Positions 1 to 11,900 are shown, counted from the stretch's first letter. The stretch: 64,000 bases of DNA from Lichtheimia corymbifera B2541 (GCA_000697475.1 JNEU01000734.1:310001-374000); one strand, 5' to 3'. Notes: a model not told the origin generated them from the letters alone. Translations and numbers: made by a program.

Positions 1-745
1 ATGGTGGTTGTACTTGAATGGGGCGACAGTTGAGAATGGGAGGAGGAGGAGGCAAGAGGCTGAGAGTGGAAGAAGTGGAAATCAAATAGATCAGGCACTA
101 CTTGCACACTGTAAAATTGATCCATGATCTTGATTGCCTTTCTCAAACCTGAAACTTTCACACAATATGCTCTAGGGCTTGCTGAACAACTTTGTCTTCA
201 TAAAGAACCCACACTTCATTTGAAAATTTCGAAAGGGAGAGCATAATGTGGGGTTTACTATGATGGGCGGAAATTGGGAAAGCGCCGGATTTATGAAAAA
301 GTCAATTAGTATGTAGTTTCTTGGGATTCCCGATCTCGCACTTGAAACTTGATCAGAAGGTACTCTCGCACATGCTGATCAACTCCATTCATTTAAAAAC
401 CGCAGGGTTCATTATGAACATTTTGAATGCCGGCTAGCCCAAATGTAAGAGAAAAGTAGGGTAGACGCTCCTGCTTGCCGAGGTTGCCCACCTCGAACCT
501 GAAACTTTCACACAACATCCTTTCGACCACGCCGAGCAATTTCGTTCTCATAAAGTCCCCAGAGTTCATTATGAAAACATGAATGTAGGAGAGACGACGA
601 ATGGATGGTAACATAAATAGGGTGTACGGCCGTGCGCGCCGATATTGCTGGTGGGGACGTCGAAACTTGGCCAGGAGGTGCTCTCGGTCATGCTGATCAA
701 TATCGTTCTCATAACGCCTCTAGAAATCATTATGGAAATTTGGAG

Positions 746-3515
746 TTACAGGCACCTTTGTGTTTTTACATATGCTGTAAGCATAATGCTATATGACAAG
801 TGGTGTTTGTTCATTGTAAAGTAGCTGGACTCTAATAGAGCGGAAGATGCGCAGGGGCGTGCTTGTGTAACCAGCTCATTTGCATGATACTTCACAATGA
901 ACAAATACCACTCTCCATATAGCATCATGGTTACAGCATATGTAAAAACATAAGGTGCCTGTATCTCTAAACTTTACAATGAAACGTGGGGTCTTCAATC
1001 GAACAAAGTTGCTCTGCTGGATCAAGCGCACCTTGGGTGCAAGTTTCACGATCAACCTCGTCGATCCTAGATTTCGCAATGTCACCACCAGCCAAAGTGG
1101 ATCGTGGGTCGACCTCTTGAATTTTTTTTTCAACTTTGGCTGGTGGTGACATTGGGTGAATCTGAGAATGGCCACGACGATCGTGAAACTTCTACACAGG
1201 GTGCGCTTCACCCCGACGAGCAACTTTGTTCGATTGAAGACCCCACGTTTCATTGTAAAGTTTAGAGATACAGGCACCTTATGTTTTTACATATGCTGTA
1301 ACCATGATGCTAGATGAAAGGTGACCTTTGTTCATTGTCAAGTAGGAAGACCCTGATAGAGCGGAAGATGCGCAGGGGCATGCTTGTCTAACACACCTCA
1401 TTTGCATGATACTTCACAATGAACAAACACCACTTGTCATATAGCATCACGGTTTCAGCATATGAAAAAACGAAAAAGTGCCTGCATCTAGGATTGGCAA
1501 GCTTGATCGTGAAATCTGATTGACAAGGTGCGCTCTACCACGACGAGCAATATTGTTCTATGAAAGAGCCCATGTTTCATTGTAAAGTTTAGAGATAAAT
1601 GCACTTTCACGTTTTTACATATGATGAAAAGCATGATGCTATGACAAATGGTGTTTGTTCATTGTGAACTTGCTTGACCCTAATAGAGCGGAAGATGCGC
1701 AGGGGCGTGCTTGTCTACTAACACAGCTCATTTGCATGATACTTCGCAATGAACAAACACCACTTGTCATATAGCATTACGGTTTCAGCATATGTAAAAG
1801 CGTAAACGTGAATGTATCGAGGATTGGCAAGCGTGATCGTCAAGCATGACTGACAAAGTGCGCACTACCACGACGAGCATTATTGTTGTATGAAAGAACG
1901 CATGTTTCATTGTAAAGTTTAGAGATAAATGTACTCATACGCTTTTACATATGCTGAAACCGTGATGCTATATGACAAGTGGTGTTCGTTCATTGTGAAG
2001 TATCATCCGAATGAGCTGTGTTACACATGCACGGCCCTGCGCATCTTCCGCTCTATCAGGGTCAAGCTACTTCACAATGATCAAACACCACTTATCATAA
2101 GCATCATGCTTTTCCGCATATGTAAAAACGAGAAAGTGCATTTATCTCTAAACTTTACAATGAAACATGGGCTCTTTCATAGAACAATATTGCTCGTCGT
2201 GGTAGAGCGCACCTTGTCAATCATGTATCACGAGCACGCTTGCCAATCCTCGGTACATTCATGTTTCCATTTTTACATATGCTGAAAGCGTGATGCTTAT
2301 GATAAGTGGTGTTTGTTCATTGCGAAGTATCATGCAAATGAGGTGTGTTAGACAAGCACGCCCCTGCGCATCTTCCGCTCTATCAGGGTCAGTTACTTCA
2401 CAATGAACAAACACCATTCAACATATAGCATCATGCTTACAGCATAGTAAAGACACAAAGATAGCTGTATATCTAAATTTTACAATGAAACGTGGGGTCT
2501 TCAATCGAACAAAGTTGCTTGTCGGGGTGAAGCGCACCTTGGGTGCAAGTTTCACGATCAGGCTCGTCGATCCTAGATTTCGCAATGTCACCACCAGCCA
2601 AAGTGGATCGTGGGTCGACCTCTTGAATTTTTTTTTTCAACTTTGGCTGGTGGTGACATTGGGTGAATCTGAGAATGGCCACGACGATCGTGAAATTTCT
2701 ACACAGGGTGCGCTTCACCCCGACGAGCAACTTTGTTCTATGAAAGACCCCACATTTCATTGTAAAGTTTAGAGATACAGGCAACTTTATGTTTTACATA
2801 TGATATAAGCATGATGCTATATGACAAGTGGTGCTTGTTCATTGTGAAGTATCATGCAAATGAGCTGTGTTACACAAAGACGCCCCTGCGCACCTTCCGC
2901 TCTATCAGGGCCAAGTTGCTTCACAATGAGCAAACACCACTTGTCATATAGCATCATGCTTATATCATATGTAAAACATAAAGTTGCCTGTATCTCTAAA
3001 CTTTACAATGAAATGTGGGGTATTTTATAGAACAATATTGCTCGGCTGGGTGTGGCGCACCTTGTGTAGAAGTTTCACGATCGTCGTGGCCATTCTCAGA
3101 TTCACCCAATGTCACCACCAGCCTCGTCGAAAAAAATTCAAGAGGTCGATCCAAGATCTACTTTGGCTGGTGGTGACATTCCGAAAATCTCGGATCGGCC
3201 ACGACGATCGTGAAACTTGCACACAGGTTGCGCTTCACCCAGCCGAGCAATATTTTTCGATTGAAGACCCCACGTTTCATTGTAAAGTTTAGAGACACAT
3301 GCACCTTTATGTTTTACATATGCTGTAAGCGTGATGCTATATGGAAAGTGATGTTTGTTCATTGTCAAGTAGATAGACCCCGATAGAGCCGAAGGTGCAG
3401 ACGGACTTCTTTGTGCAACACAGCTCATTTGCATAATACTTCACAATGAACAAACACCGCCTTTCCTATGGCATCATCGTTACAGCATAGGTAAAACATG
3501 AAGGTGCCTGTTTCT
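746..3515. repeat. Alternating array of two palindromic units (A and B) at the centre of the foldback element
   Basis: Unit A (~200 bp) is itself an inverted repeat bounded by a TTTTTACATATGCTGTAA-like motif and its complement. Copies lie near 746-953, 1279-1477, 1608-1797, 1940-2131, 2267-2457, 2790-2981 and 3309-3515. Unit B is also palindromic. Full copies (~330 bp) lie near 951-1281, 2457-2790 and 2981-3309, and short, internally deleted copies (~130 bp) near 1477-1608, 1797-1940 and 2131-2267. The order is therefore A-B-A-b-A-b-A-b-A-B-A-B-A. Boundaries are approximate. Confidence 0.75.
951..1281. repeat. Best preserved B palindrome
   Basis: The left end TAAGGTGCCTG is matched by the right end CAGGCACCTTA. 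Near the centre, CAATGTCACCACCAGCCAAA (1077-1096) faces its exact complement at 1135-1154, with about 34-38 nt between the arms. The transcript or single strand could form a hairpin of more than 140 bp. Short open frames on both strands here are a by-product of the palindrome and encode near-identical peptides in both directions. Confidence 0.8.
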
Positions 3516-4678
3516 TTAAATCTCCATAATGATGTATAGAGGCTTTATGAGAACGATGTTGATCAGCATGACCGAGAGCACCTCCTGGCCAAGTTTCGAC
3601 GTCCCCACCAGCAATATCGGCGCGCACGGCCGTACACCCTATTTATGTTACCATCCATTCGTCGTCTCTCCTACATTCAAGGTTTTCATAATTAACCCTG
3701 GTGTCTTTATGGGAACGAAATTGCTCGGCGTGGTCGAAAGGGTGTTGTGTGAAAGTTTCAGGTTCGAGGTGGGCAATCTCGGGGAACAGGAGCGCCGACC
3801 CTACTTTTCTCTTCGTCTCTCCTACATTTGGACTGGCCGGCATCCAAAATGTACATAATGTATCATGCGGTTTTTAAATGAATGGAGTTGATCAGCATGC
3901 GCGAGAGTACCTTCTGACCAAGTTTCAAGTGCGAGATCGGGGAATCCCAAGAAACTACATACTAATTGACTTTTTCATAATTCCGGCGCTTTCCCAATTT
4001 CCGCCCATCATAGTAAACCCCACATTATGCTCTCCCTTTCGAAATTTTCAAATGAAGTGTGGGTTCTTTATGAAGACAAAGTTGTTCAGGATGTCCTAGA
4101 GCATATTGTGTGAAAGTTTCAGGTTCGAAACAAGCAATCCCAATATCATGCACTGATATCAGTGTATATGGATATGTCTGACTGCCTGACAGATTTAATT
4201 TCCACCTCTTCCACTCCCACTTTATTTCCCTCTTCTTCCCATTCTCAACTGTTGATGCATTCAACTACAACTACCATCTGCGAAAGATTGTCTGCTTCAA
4301 CCCATCAGGTCGATCCTACGAATGCCTTGATCCGAAAGCCTTTGACTGAACGGTAACTGCATGGCGTGTACACAGCCTTCTTGTCATACCACGACAGCAC
4401 CTGCGCTTCTTGATGCTACCCCTTCTCTTGTACAATCCTCTGTCAACACCAAGCGTAACAGCATTCATTTCAGTAGTTGCAATTAGCAAGCTCTTTTCTC
4501 CATTGACTCGAACAGCGTTCAGCAACCTTGTCACTCTATTATAACACGCGCTCTTGCACAGTTCTCTGCCGCGACCAAACGTAGCAGCTGTTGCCATTAA
4601 CAAGGTCTTTACTCTATTGTCTCAAGTTACTTGCAGCAACCTGTCTTGCAGCCTTTTCACATGAACAGCAGATAGCCA

Positions 4679-5560
4679 TCGTAAATGTAGAAGCAGCTTT
4701 ATTTACGTGTAGCAACTTGCTTGAATACATATCACGTTTTAGGGATATGGATCTGAATATTGTTTGGGTATATGGGATGGCAGGAACTGGGGAGAGGATT
4801 GCTAAGCATCTATTTTACCTTGGTAATGCATTCATTGTCAAAGTTGGTCATTGTGCTTGATACCATGGTCCTGAGTGATTGATGAAATGGTTACGTTGCT
4901 TATCGCATCATTGAAGCTTCGAGAAAAGGTATAAATGGGTTCTTTATCATGACAAGGGAAATCACTTATTGTACAATTGCTTCGGTTCATGTCAAGAATG
5001 AAGAGGAGAGTTGATGTGACAACTCTTCCTTCCACCTGGATGAACGATAATATTACCCAAATGTAGCTTTTTTCAGTATAGGATCAAATATTCTCTGTGC
5101 GTGTGTCCTCCACAAATAAAGGATCATGCCAATACTACTATGAGCAAAACAAGAAAACTGATTGAAATCATTGCCTATGAGTGCTATCGATAGAATATGA
5201 ATAGCTGCCTTTAGTGGTATTTGTAAGCTTTAAGAAAGAGTTTGATCGTTAGTGAATGAAATCTCCTTTGTGTATATATATAAACCTGTCATCCAACCCC
5301 TTCCTTCCCCTTTGTTCTCGACTGCAAAAGTCGGCTTGCATATTATACCCAGAAAAGAAAGCTGGCTTGGCCTCGGGAACGCAGGATCATTTTACTCCTG
5401 ACCTGTGGCTAGCTCCTTAAGTCCCGATCCACCATTAGCAAGCAAGCAAGCATTTTCTTTCTTTCTTTCTACTACTGCTTGTACTTTGTTGTCTTTTTTT
5501 TTTCTACCACTTATTCCATCTCTCCGATTAAGGATTTCAGTAGCATATCAACCAACGACT
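4679..5560. other. Intergenic region between the foldback element and the first gene
   Basis: No gene is supported here. The stretch is AT-rich. Its last ~250 bp carry a TATA-like run at 5272-5284 followed by a long pyrimidine tract (5455-5520), typical of the region just upstream of a fungal start codon. Confidence 0.5.
5272..5284 (+). promoter_or_regulatory. TATA-like element upstream of the membrane protein gene
   Basis: GTATATATATAAA lies about 280 bp upstream of the chosen ATG at 5561 and before a C/T-rich tract. The assignment rests on motif and position only. Confidence 0.35.
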
Positions 5561-7105
5561 ATGAGTGATGATGGGGATAATCACCAAGGTTAGCCATCGA
5601 CAACATCATCAGCAACGTTATTGATGCTTCGACTGACACATCACATGCACATGCTTTGACAGCTGAAACGATATGCGGTGCTAACGGCAACACGGACACA
5701 ATATGTTCACCCAAACATGACGCTGTCTGGAAAAACGGCACATGGTATCAGATAACATGGAATCCAAGGTATTGATACCACCACCACCATCACCATCACC
5801 ATCATCCACCCCTTTCTTTGCGGACTTATCTGAATTCCTATGTATGTAGCTATCCGACCTATGCTGCTACAGTAAGGGGAATGCATAATATAGCATATCT
5901 TTGTTTAATGGAAGATTGATTATCCCATCACTTTTTTGATCAGTCTCTTTTGAATATCGTTTTATATCGAGTGGAGAACTATCAGAATATCCGGATCAAA
6001 GAATGGAACAACGTGAGCTCGACCAAAGGAAGTTTCCCAGTACAAGTGGATGATACATGGTTTCCGGGATCGTCATCATCATCATCCACCCCGAGTGATC
6101 GATTGCTCTACCTCGTTGGTCCCGATGTTGAGGATCCCGATGAAGAAATGAATAATCGGTTTTCAGATTATCCAGCACCTGTTCACATGACCGTTGAACG
6201 CAAGTAGCCGATCAACCATTTGATAATCAAAGTTATGCTCACGTGCTATATTTGTTTATCAGGGCCCAATACAAATTCAAAAGAGACAACAGTACAAGGG
6301 GTGAAGGCAAATGATAATTCGGCGCCTAATTCAAGTAACCAGCAGACAGGATTACAGCCATGGTTGATTGCTGTGGTCATCATATCATGCGTTGCAGCAG
6401 TAGCCGCTTGTATTGCTATGATATGGGCTATTCGACAGCTTCGAAAGCGCAAGATGGTGGGTGATGAGAAAGGAAGTTTTGATCCAGGTACTATACACGA
6501 CATGCATAAAAGGGAAGGGACCCATTAATCAAGATGATGTTCCAGCAGGCACTGTTATTGTTGGTGATGGTGGAGGTGATAGTCAATTGATGATGGCTTC
6601 AAGTAGCATGCCACCATCTTCTATTATGCTAGCCGCAGCTGCTGGAGGAAACCCCCATCCAATGATGCATACTTCACATCATTCCTTGAGAGATAGTAGT
6701 TACATGCTTCCACGATTTGCACCAGATGGCTCAGTGAGAAGTACATTACGATATGGTGAAATTGTACGACCACAATCTTGTAGCAATATTTCCACCCGTT
6801 CGGATGCTGCAACGCCGCCGATTACATCCACAGACGCACTCATGATAGCCGATACCTTTCGTCAACGTATGCGACGACCCGATTGGCAACAACAAACGCA
6901 GCAACAAGAGCATGAAGATGAAGATGAAGCGTGGGAAAGCAAACGAAGGCAACTAAGTGAAGAGCTTTTGAAAAAGGAGCTTGCAGCTGAAGGAACACTC
7001 ATGAAAAAGGTTGGCAAACGAGCCAATTTATTGAGCACCCTCGTGGACGAGGAAGAAGAACAACAACAGCATCATCATAGTAGTAATATCAATCATAATA
7101 GCTAG
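5561..7105 (+). CDS. Single-pass membrane protein with an extracellular Kre9/KNH-like (Ser-Thr-rich GPI-type) domain
   Basis: Proposed exons are 5561-5588, 5663-5768, 5850-5871, 5944-6199, 6263-6487 and 6534-7105, giving 402 codons. The N-terminal domain holds a WKNGTWYQITWNPSYPTYA motif and a YRVENYQN...GSFPVQVDDTWF segment, the pattern of fungal extracellular beta-sandwich domains that start with a W-x-x-G...I-x-W core. One membrane helix follows at about residues 170-191, then a basic stop-transfer stretch (RQLRKRK) and a long disordered cytosolic tail rich in S, Q, H and acidic residues. The 22-nt third exon is needed to keep the frame and supplies YPTYAAT. The fourth intron appears to start with GCAAGT rather than GT. 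The first exon lacks a signal peptide, so the true start may be an unseen upstream exon. Cell-surface sensing or wall association is an inference. Confidence 0.7.
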
Positions 7106-7212
7106 ACAATTGCTTCTTCCCTTTTGTACATCTACAAAACAACATATATGCCTTCAGCTGTATATCGTCATTATAATTTTATTGCGTTGCTGTGGAGAAA
7201 GTATTTCTATGG

Positions 7213-8196
7213 ATGCATTCTCTTTACTACATTTGTATTCAACGTCTTGCACAACTTGCCGACCAAGACCTTGACCTGACCAACATCCCCTTTGACCCCT
7301 ACCTCGACGATCTCCTACGTGCAGCATTCCGGTTGCGTAATATACGACTCATTCAAAGTGCATTGGAACGTATTGGTTTATCCCATGGCAGCCATCTTCG
7401 CGACAAAAAGCATCGACATGTAGCTTCCGTGTGTCTTGATCCTGGTTATCGCTGGTACAACCAATCGAAGCTATTGAAGACCATTGAGACACGCTTTCCA
7501 CATGGCATTTGCAGCCTGAACCTATCCCATAGCGATACTATTACCGACGACCACATGTTCAGCTTTAAACAATGCACCAACTTGCAAGTGCTCGACCTAT
7601 CATACACGGCCATCACTGACGCGGGAATCGCGACATTGGCGCGTATCACCAAACTCAACGAACCGCATTTGGGATTGAAGCACCTGGAGGTATTAGGGAT
7701 AGCAGGCAACGATCTCTCCGATCGAGTATTGAAGCATTTGGGAGCCATTCAATCCTTACAGGGGATGGACTTGTCATACACAACCGCTATCAATGCAGAC
7801 ATTGCAACATCGTATTTGGCAAGGTCCGGTTATGCAGTGCTGCCAAAGAGGATCTATCAGCTGATCGGTTGGGATGGCAATGATCAAGATAACGACAGCT
7901 GCAAGATACCCATTCATAAGAGCGAGCTGGCGAAATTGATGCAAATGACCATGTTCCCCGCAAGAACACCGGATATGAAAACAAGGAGGCAGGGTAATAA
8001 TAGCGGAACATCTCTTCTATGTCTTTTCCGACAACAACAGCAACACGATCCATGCAAGAGGAAGGCAACAAGTGACGAAAAGACAACAAAACATGGTACA
8101 ACAACAACAGCTCAACCTGCAAAAAAGAAACAGCGACGTGAACAAAGTTTAGAAGATTATTTGCTTGTAATAGAACAGGAAATAGGGTCATTCTGA
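7213..8196 (+). CDS. Leucine-rich repeat protein with basic C-terminal tail
   Basis: This is an uninterrupted 327-residue frame starting at ATG 7213; the upstream in-frame codons lack another ATG. The middle contains several LRR units of the cysteine-containing/F-box type, including CSLNLSHSDTITDD, LQVLDLSYTAITDAGIA, LEVLGIAGNDLSD and LQGMDLSYTTAINADIA (about residues 95-210). The N-terminal part (PFDPYLDDLLRAAFRLRN) may be a helical cap; no convincing F-box is visible. The C-terminal ~90 residues are disordered, with a PAKKKQRR cluster that could act as a nuclear localisation signal. The gene begins 107 bp after the preceding gene on the same strand. LRRs of this kind usually mediate protein binding; the partner is unknown. 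Confidence 0.75.
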   Translation: MHSLYYICIQRLAQLADQDLDLTNIPFDPYLDDLLRAAFRLRNIRLIQSALERIGLSHGSHLRDKKHRHVASVCLDPGYRWYNQSKLLKTIETRFPHGICSLNLSHSDTITDDHMFSFKQCTNLQVLDLSYTAITDAGIATLARITKLNEPHLGLKHLEVLGIAGNDLSDRVLKHLGAIQSLQGMDLSYTTAINADIATSYLARSGYAVLPKRIYQLIGWDGNDQDNDSCKIPIHKSELAKLMQMTMFPARTPDMKTRRQGNNSGTSLLCLFRQQQQHDPCKRKATSDEKTTKHGTTTTAQPAKKKQRREQSLEDYLLVIEQEIGSF

Positions 8197-8982
8197 ATAA
8201 ATAACCTTGTTATATTGGCAGTAGTAGCAAAGACTAAAATCGGGTTTCGATCATGTTCGTCATTATAATAATGTTCTCAATGCGAGATGATTAGTCATGC
8301 AATTGCTTCCAAGCAGGGCAACGGTGTCCAAGCTGTAATAACAATAACACTATTTGAATGGAGAGGATCAGCTACTACTACTACTACTGCACAAGAGGTA
8401 TGCATTGCATATATAATGTTTCATCCTTATCTATCACACACGAGTGTATAATCTGTCACTTGAAAAACAAAGGGGTCAAGTTTGAGCTCAGCCTTGAAAG
8501 TGGCCTGAGACTAGCATGTGTATGTGCGTGCGTGTGCGTATGTACCCGAAACCAATTAGGCTGAAGCATTACTATTGATCGTGTTCCTGAATGAGATGAT
8601 CATTTAGCTTATCTTTACTATTCCCTTTTGTCTCATCACTCTTTCAACAACGTCCACCTTGAACATTCCAGCCAATATATCATCTTATAAACTGTGCATA
8701 TTTTTGGTGGCGCATCCTCAAAGAGGCAAAGAAAGTAAATTTGGAATTAAGGCTTCTATTCCTTGGTGCAACCCTTTTTTACTCCTTCCATATTCGTCAT
8801 TTTTCCTTCCTCTTTCTCAATCTTGTATTTCTCTTCGATTCGCAGTCCATGTAAGTGGTTGGGAGTAGAGGGGAGTGGGTGTGCAAACACGAGCATCAGG
8901 GGAATTCAAGGAGATTGACCTTTATATATATTCTTTTCTTCTTTAGACGTTTGTGTGTCTGTCTGCGTGTATATAATTCAGA
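8197..8982. other. Intergenic and 5' leader region with a probable 5' UTR intron
   Basis: No gene is supported in the first 600 bp, which include GT-rich microsatellite sequence near 8520-8545. A long T/C tract (8770-8840) precedes GTAAGT at 8851, and a TTCTTTAG acceptor ends at 8946, 36 bp before the ATG at 8983. This fits a 96-nt intron in the leader of the PH-protein gene. A TATATATA run at 8923-8930 lies inside that intron. Confidence 0.45.
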
Positions 8983-11900
8983 ATGCTGCCCTCGGAAACT
9001 ACAGACGATGACCTTCATTCCCATGTGGAGACATTGACAATACGCTCTGAAGAGTCTTCGATTCAACAACCACGGCAACCACAGTCGCCTATTCGACGAG
9101 GACAACGACCCACAGCCAGTACTCGAAGAGCTTCTCGATTACTTTATGCTGAGAAATATGGACTCAATTCGCCTGTAAGCGATGATGAATCCCATGATGA
9201 TGAACCATTGGGACAAGCTATGAAGCGTGTTAGTCAAGGGATCAGTAACCAAAGCATTGCAGCTATGGCAGCAGCATCATCACGGCCAATTTCTGTGCGC
9301 AACATAGCAGAAGTCAATAATCCAGCACGGCCCGCTCAATTTGTGAAACCTGCAGCATCACAGAGTACGAGCTTAAATGGAGTGGGTGCCATACCTAGTG
9401 ATATGCAAGATATTCAGACACTCTATGAGCATTTCCAACGCAAGGTGTACATGGAAGGATATCTCAATCGAATGCATGATTTGACAGCCGAAGGCCGTGT
9501 CTCTACTGATCGTACTTGGGTATCTCGTTATGTCGAATTATGTGGACCGGTGTTGATGCTATGGGATGCGAACATGACCAATACGGGTGATAATGGAGAG
9601 GATGATCAGCAACAACAACAACAATATCACCATGAACGCTTACCAGAATACATGAATATCACCGATGCACATGTGGAAGGTTTACCAGATCAACCATTAC
9701 TTTTCAGTGTCAATTCAGCAGGAGCCAATCGATTTTATTTTCAAGCTCCTGATCAACCCACTGCAGCCAAATGGATATGCGCTATTCGATTAGCATGTTT
9801 TGAAGGAGCACGCATTCATGAGATTTACACACGACGATTCATTTCCCGCTCAGCATACTCGGATGTACTTCTCAAACGACCCGCCAAAGTTGAAGGATGG
9901 TTACAAGTACGACTGCCTGGTGACACTGGTTGGAAGAAATATTGGGCCGTGGTAACCGATCGACGTATTGAAAAGAAGTTATTCGGGAAAAAGTCGGTGC
10001 CTACACGTGGTCAGCTTATGTTTTATGAGAGCAAGAAAGCCAAGCATCCCGTCAAATCGATTGTTAATGTTGTGCAAGCATATACTGTGTACCCAGAATC
10101 ACCACAACTTATCGATCATGCCACGCTCATGAAGGTGGAAGGCAACATTTACAATGTATCACCCACGACCGGAGAACAGCACCTCTTTCGTTCGTCAGCA
10201 GGTGTCCTCGTCATGGCAACGGATGCACGTGTATTGGTTCAATGGATGGTGGGCACTTTTGATGCCTTCAAGTTGTATGGTCGTCCGTCAAAATTATTGG
10301 ATGATCCCAGCTCGATTCAATCTCTCAACTTTGGTGAACCATCCTATGGCACGAGAAATCCACAGCTGTTTTTGGATTTGGTAGACGTGATGCATGTGAA
10401 TGTTTTGGGAGAGACATTATTGGATAACAAGGTGGCATTTGCTGCTGTCCTCGAGAATAAGCAACGCACAACGAGGAATCGACAATCGGTGGCTAATATG
10501 ATGGGTCCTCGCACGAACAGTATGCCCTTGATTGCCGGTATTCAAACAGGTGGAGCACCAGTCCCAGGTCCTGCTTCGCCTATCAACAATAACAACATGC
10601 GTCGTCGTACACTTTCCAGCACTCATTTACCGCAACAACATCAACCATCGTTGGCTAGTCCTTCTTCAACTCGTCTTTCTACTATTCCACAAGGCCGTCA
10701 TTCTCGTATGCAACAACAACAACATCATACATATGCCAGTGATGATAGTTCTGAAGAAGAAGAGGAAGATGACGATGACGATGATGAAGATTCTAGTGAA
10801 GAAGACTCAGTTTTGCATATCAAAAAGCCTTCTACAGCACATGTACAACAGCAATCATCAACAACACATACATCGGAATCATCTGCTGGTAGTACAGCTC
10901 CAACTACGCCAGCGGATCGTCGTCGTTCAGAATTAGCCTTGCCAGAGATATCAGAATCAAACGATTTCGCTTCGTCACTCTTGGGCAACTTTGAAACGAA
11001 AAAAGATGAGCCAGCCTCTTCACAACAAAAAGCTACACCACCGCCACCACCTATTCATGGCAATACAACACCCGTTAATCCAGCAACACAACGTCGTGAC
11101 AGCAATGCTTCCCACAGCACATTAACAACAAGCAGCAACAGTAGCCAGAGCAACAGCAGCAATATGAATAGCAAGCAAAAGGGAATAGCAACCCCAACAC
11201 CTGGCAAAAGCGTGTCTCGTCCTGGCTCTTCTCTTGGCTGGGGTCAGCGTTCGTCGACCATGATTATGCCATCTGACAGCAGTAGTGAGGATAGCCATTC
11301 CGTAACCAGCAATTCAAGAGCACCTGCAATGACATCACGTGGTACATCTCGACCAGGATCAGCCATGAGCAATACCGGTTGGAATCGAAGATCATCTGCC
11401 ATGTTACCTCCCAACAGCAATAGCAGTGGATCTAATCACAGTAATGGTGCCATGGGTGGAAATATGAGCCGTACAAGCATCCACAGCATGTCGCCTATTG
11501 GTGGTGCATCTTCCGATGTGAGTGGTGGTGGTGGTCATGGATACCCACAAATGCCTCGCAACAATAGCAGACCTTCTCTTCTTGATGGAAGACGTAGTTC
11601 GAGTGGAATTCTATTACAGCAGCAATGGGATGCACCTCAAGATTCACCACAACAACAATTCCTTCCTGATTATTATTATCAACAGCCACACAATGTTGAC
11701 GATGATGATGCACCTATTATTCCTCAATTGGGCACCCACTTTGCCACACAAAACAGTCTTCTTGACATGTATCGACCTGATCAACCACCAGCAAGAATGC
11801 AAGAAGAATATGCACGTTCGAGTGGTCAGCCATTAGTGAGTCTCTCTAGCAAACCAGTCCAAGATCGCTCAGGCTTAGTTGGGATGATCAACAATATTGA

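Larger units (their letters stand above)
1..4678. mobile_element. Large foldback (palindromic) repeat element, left end outside the window
   Basis: The segment 1-745 is found again in inverted orientation at about 3515-4290. For example, the sequence around 640-720 (a GATATTGCTGGTGGGGACGTC stretch) reappears reversed at 3590-3630. The outer arm continues to about 4678, where it ends in CAGCAGATAGCCAT; the reverse complement of this terminus opens the second copy at 43497. By symmetry about position 2130, roughly 400 bp of the left arm lie outside the window. The arms hold several diverged ~90-100 bp motifs (a GAAACTT...TGATCAACT...TTCATTATGAA pattern). No transposase, reverse transcriptase or helicase motif is visible, so it looks non-autonomous. 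The family name and the mobilising enzyme are unknown. Confidence 0.75.

Noticed and set aside
876..1277. Overlapping open frames on both strands encoding similar peptides (VSLNFTMKRGVFNRTKLL-like)
   Set aside because: They arise because the B palindrome reads the same on both strands. The frames are not shared by the shorter b units and have no domain, so they are not genes.
746..3515. CRISPR-like repeat array
   Set aside because: The units are long (130-330 bp), palindromic, diverged and contiguous without unique spacers, and the genome is eukaryotic.
3529..3858. 109-residue frame in the right arm of the foldback element
   Set aside because: It follows the repeat sequence, its mirror on the left is interrupted, and no domain is visible.
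6204..6262. GT-AG version of the fourth intron of the KNH-like gene
   Set aside because: Splicing at the GT (6204) shifts the frame and stops within about 20 codons, while the GC donor at 6200 keeps the frame into the membrane helix.
7790..8191. 133-residue minus-strand frame opposite the LRR gene
   Set aside because: It lies fully within the LRR coding exon on the other strand and shows no domain; it is a shadow frame.
10725..10988. Serine-rich minus-strand frame inside the PH-protein gene
   Set aside because: Antisense of the acidic and serine-rich coding tract (a run of S opposite a GAA/GAT run).
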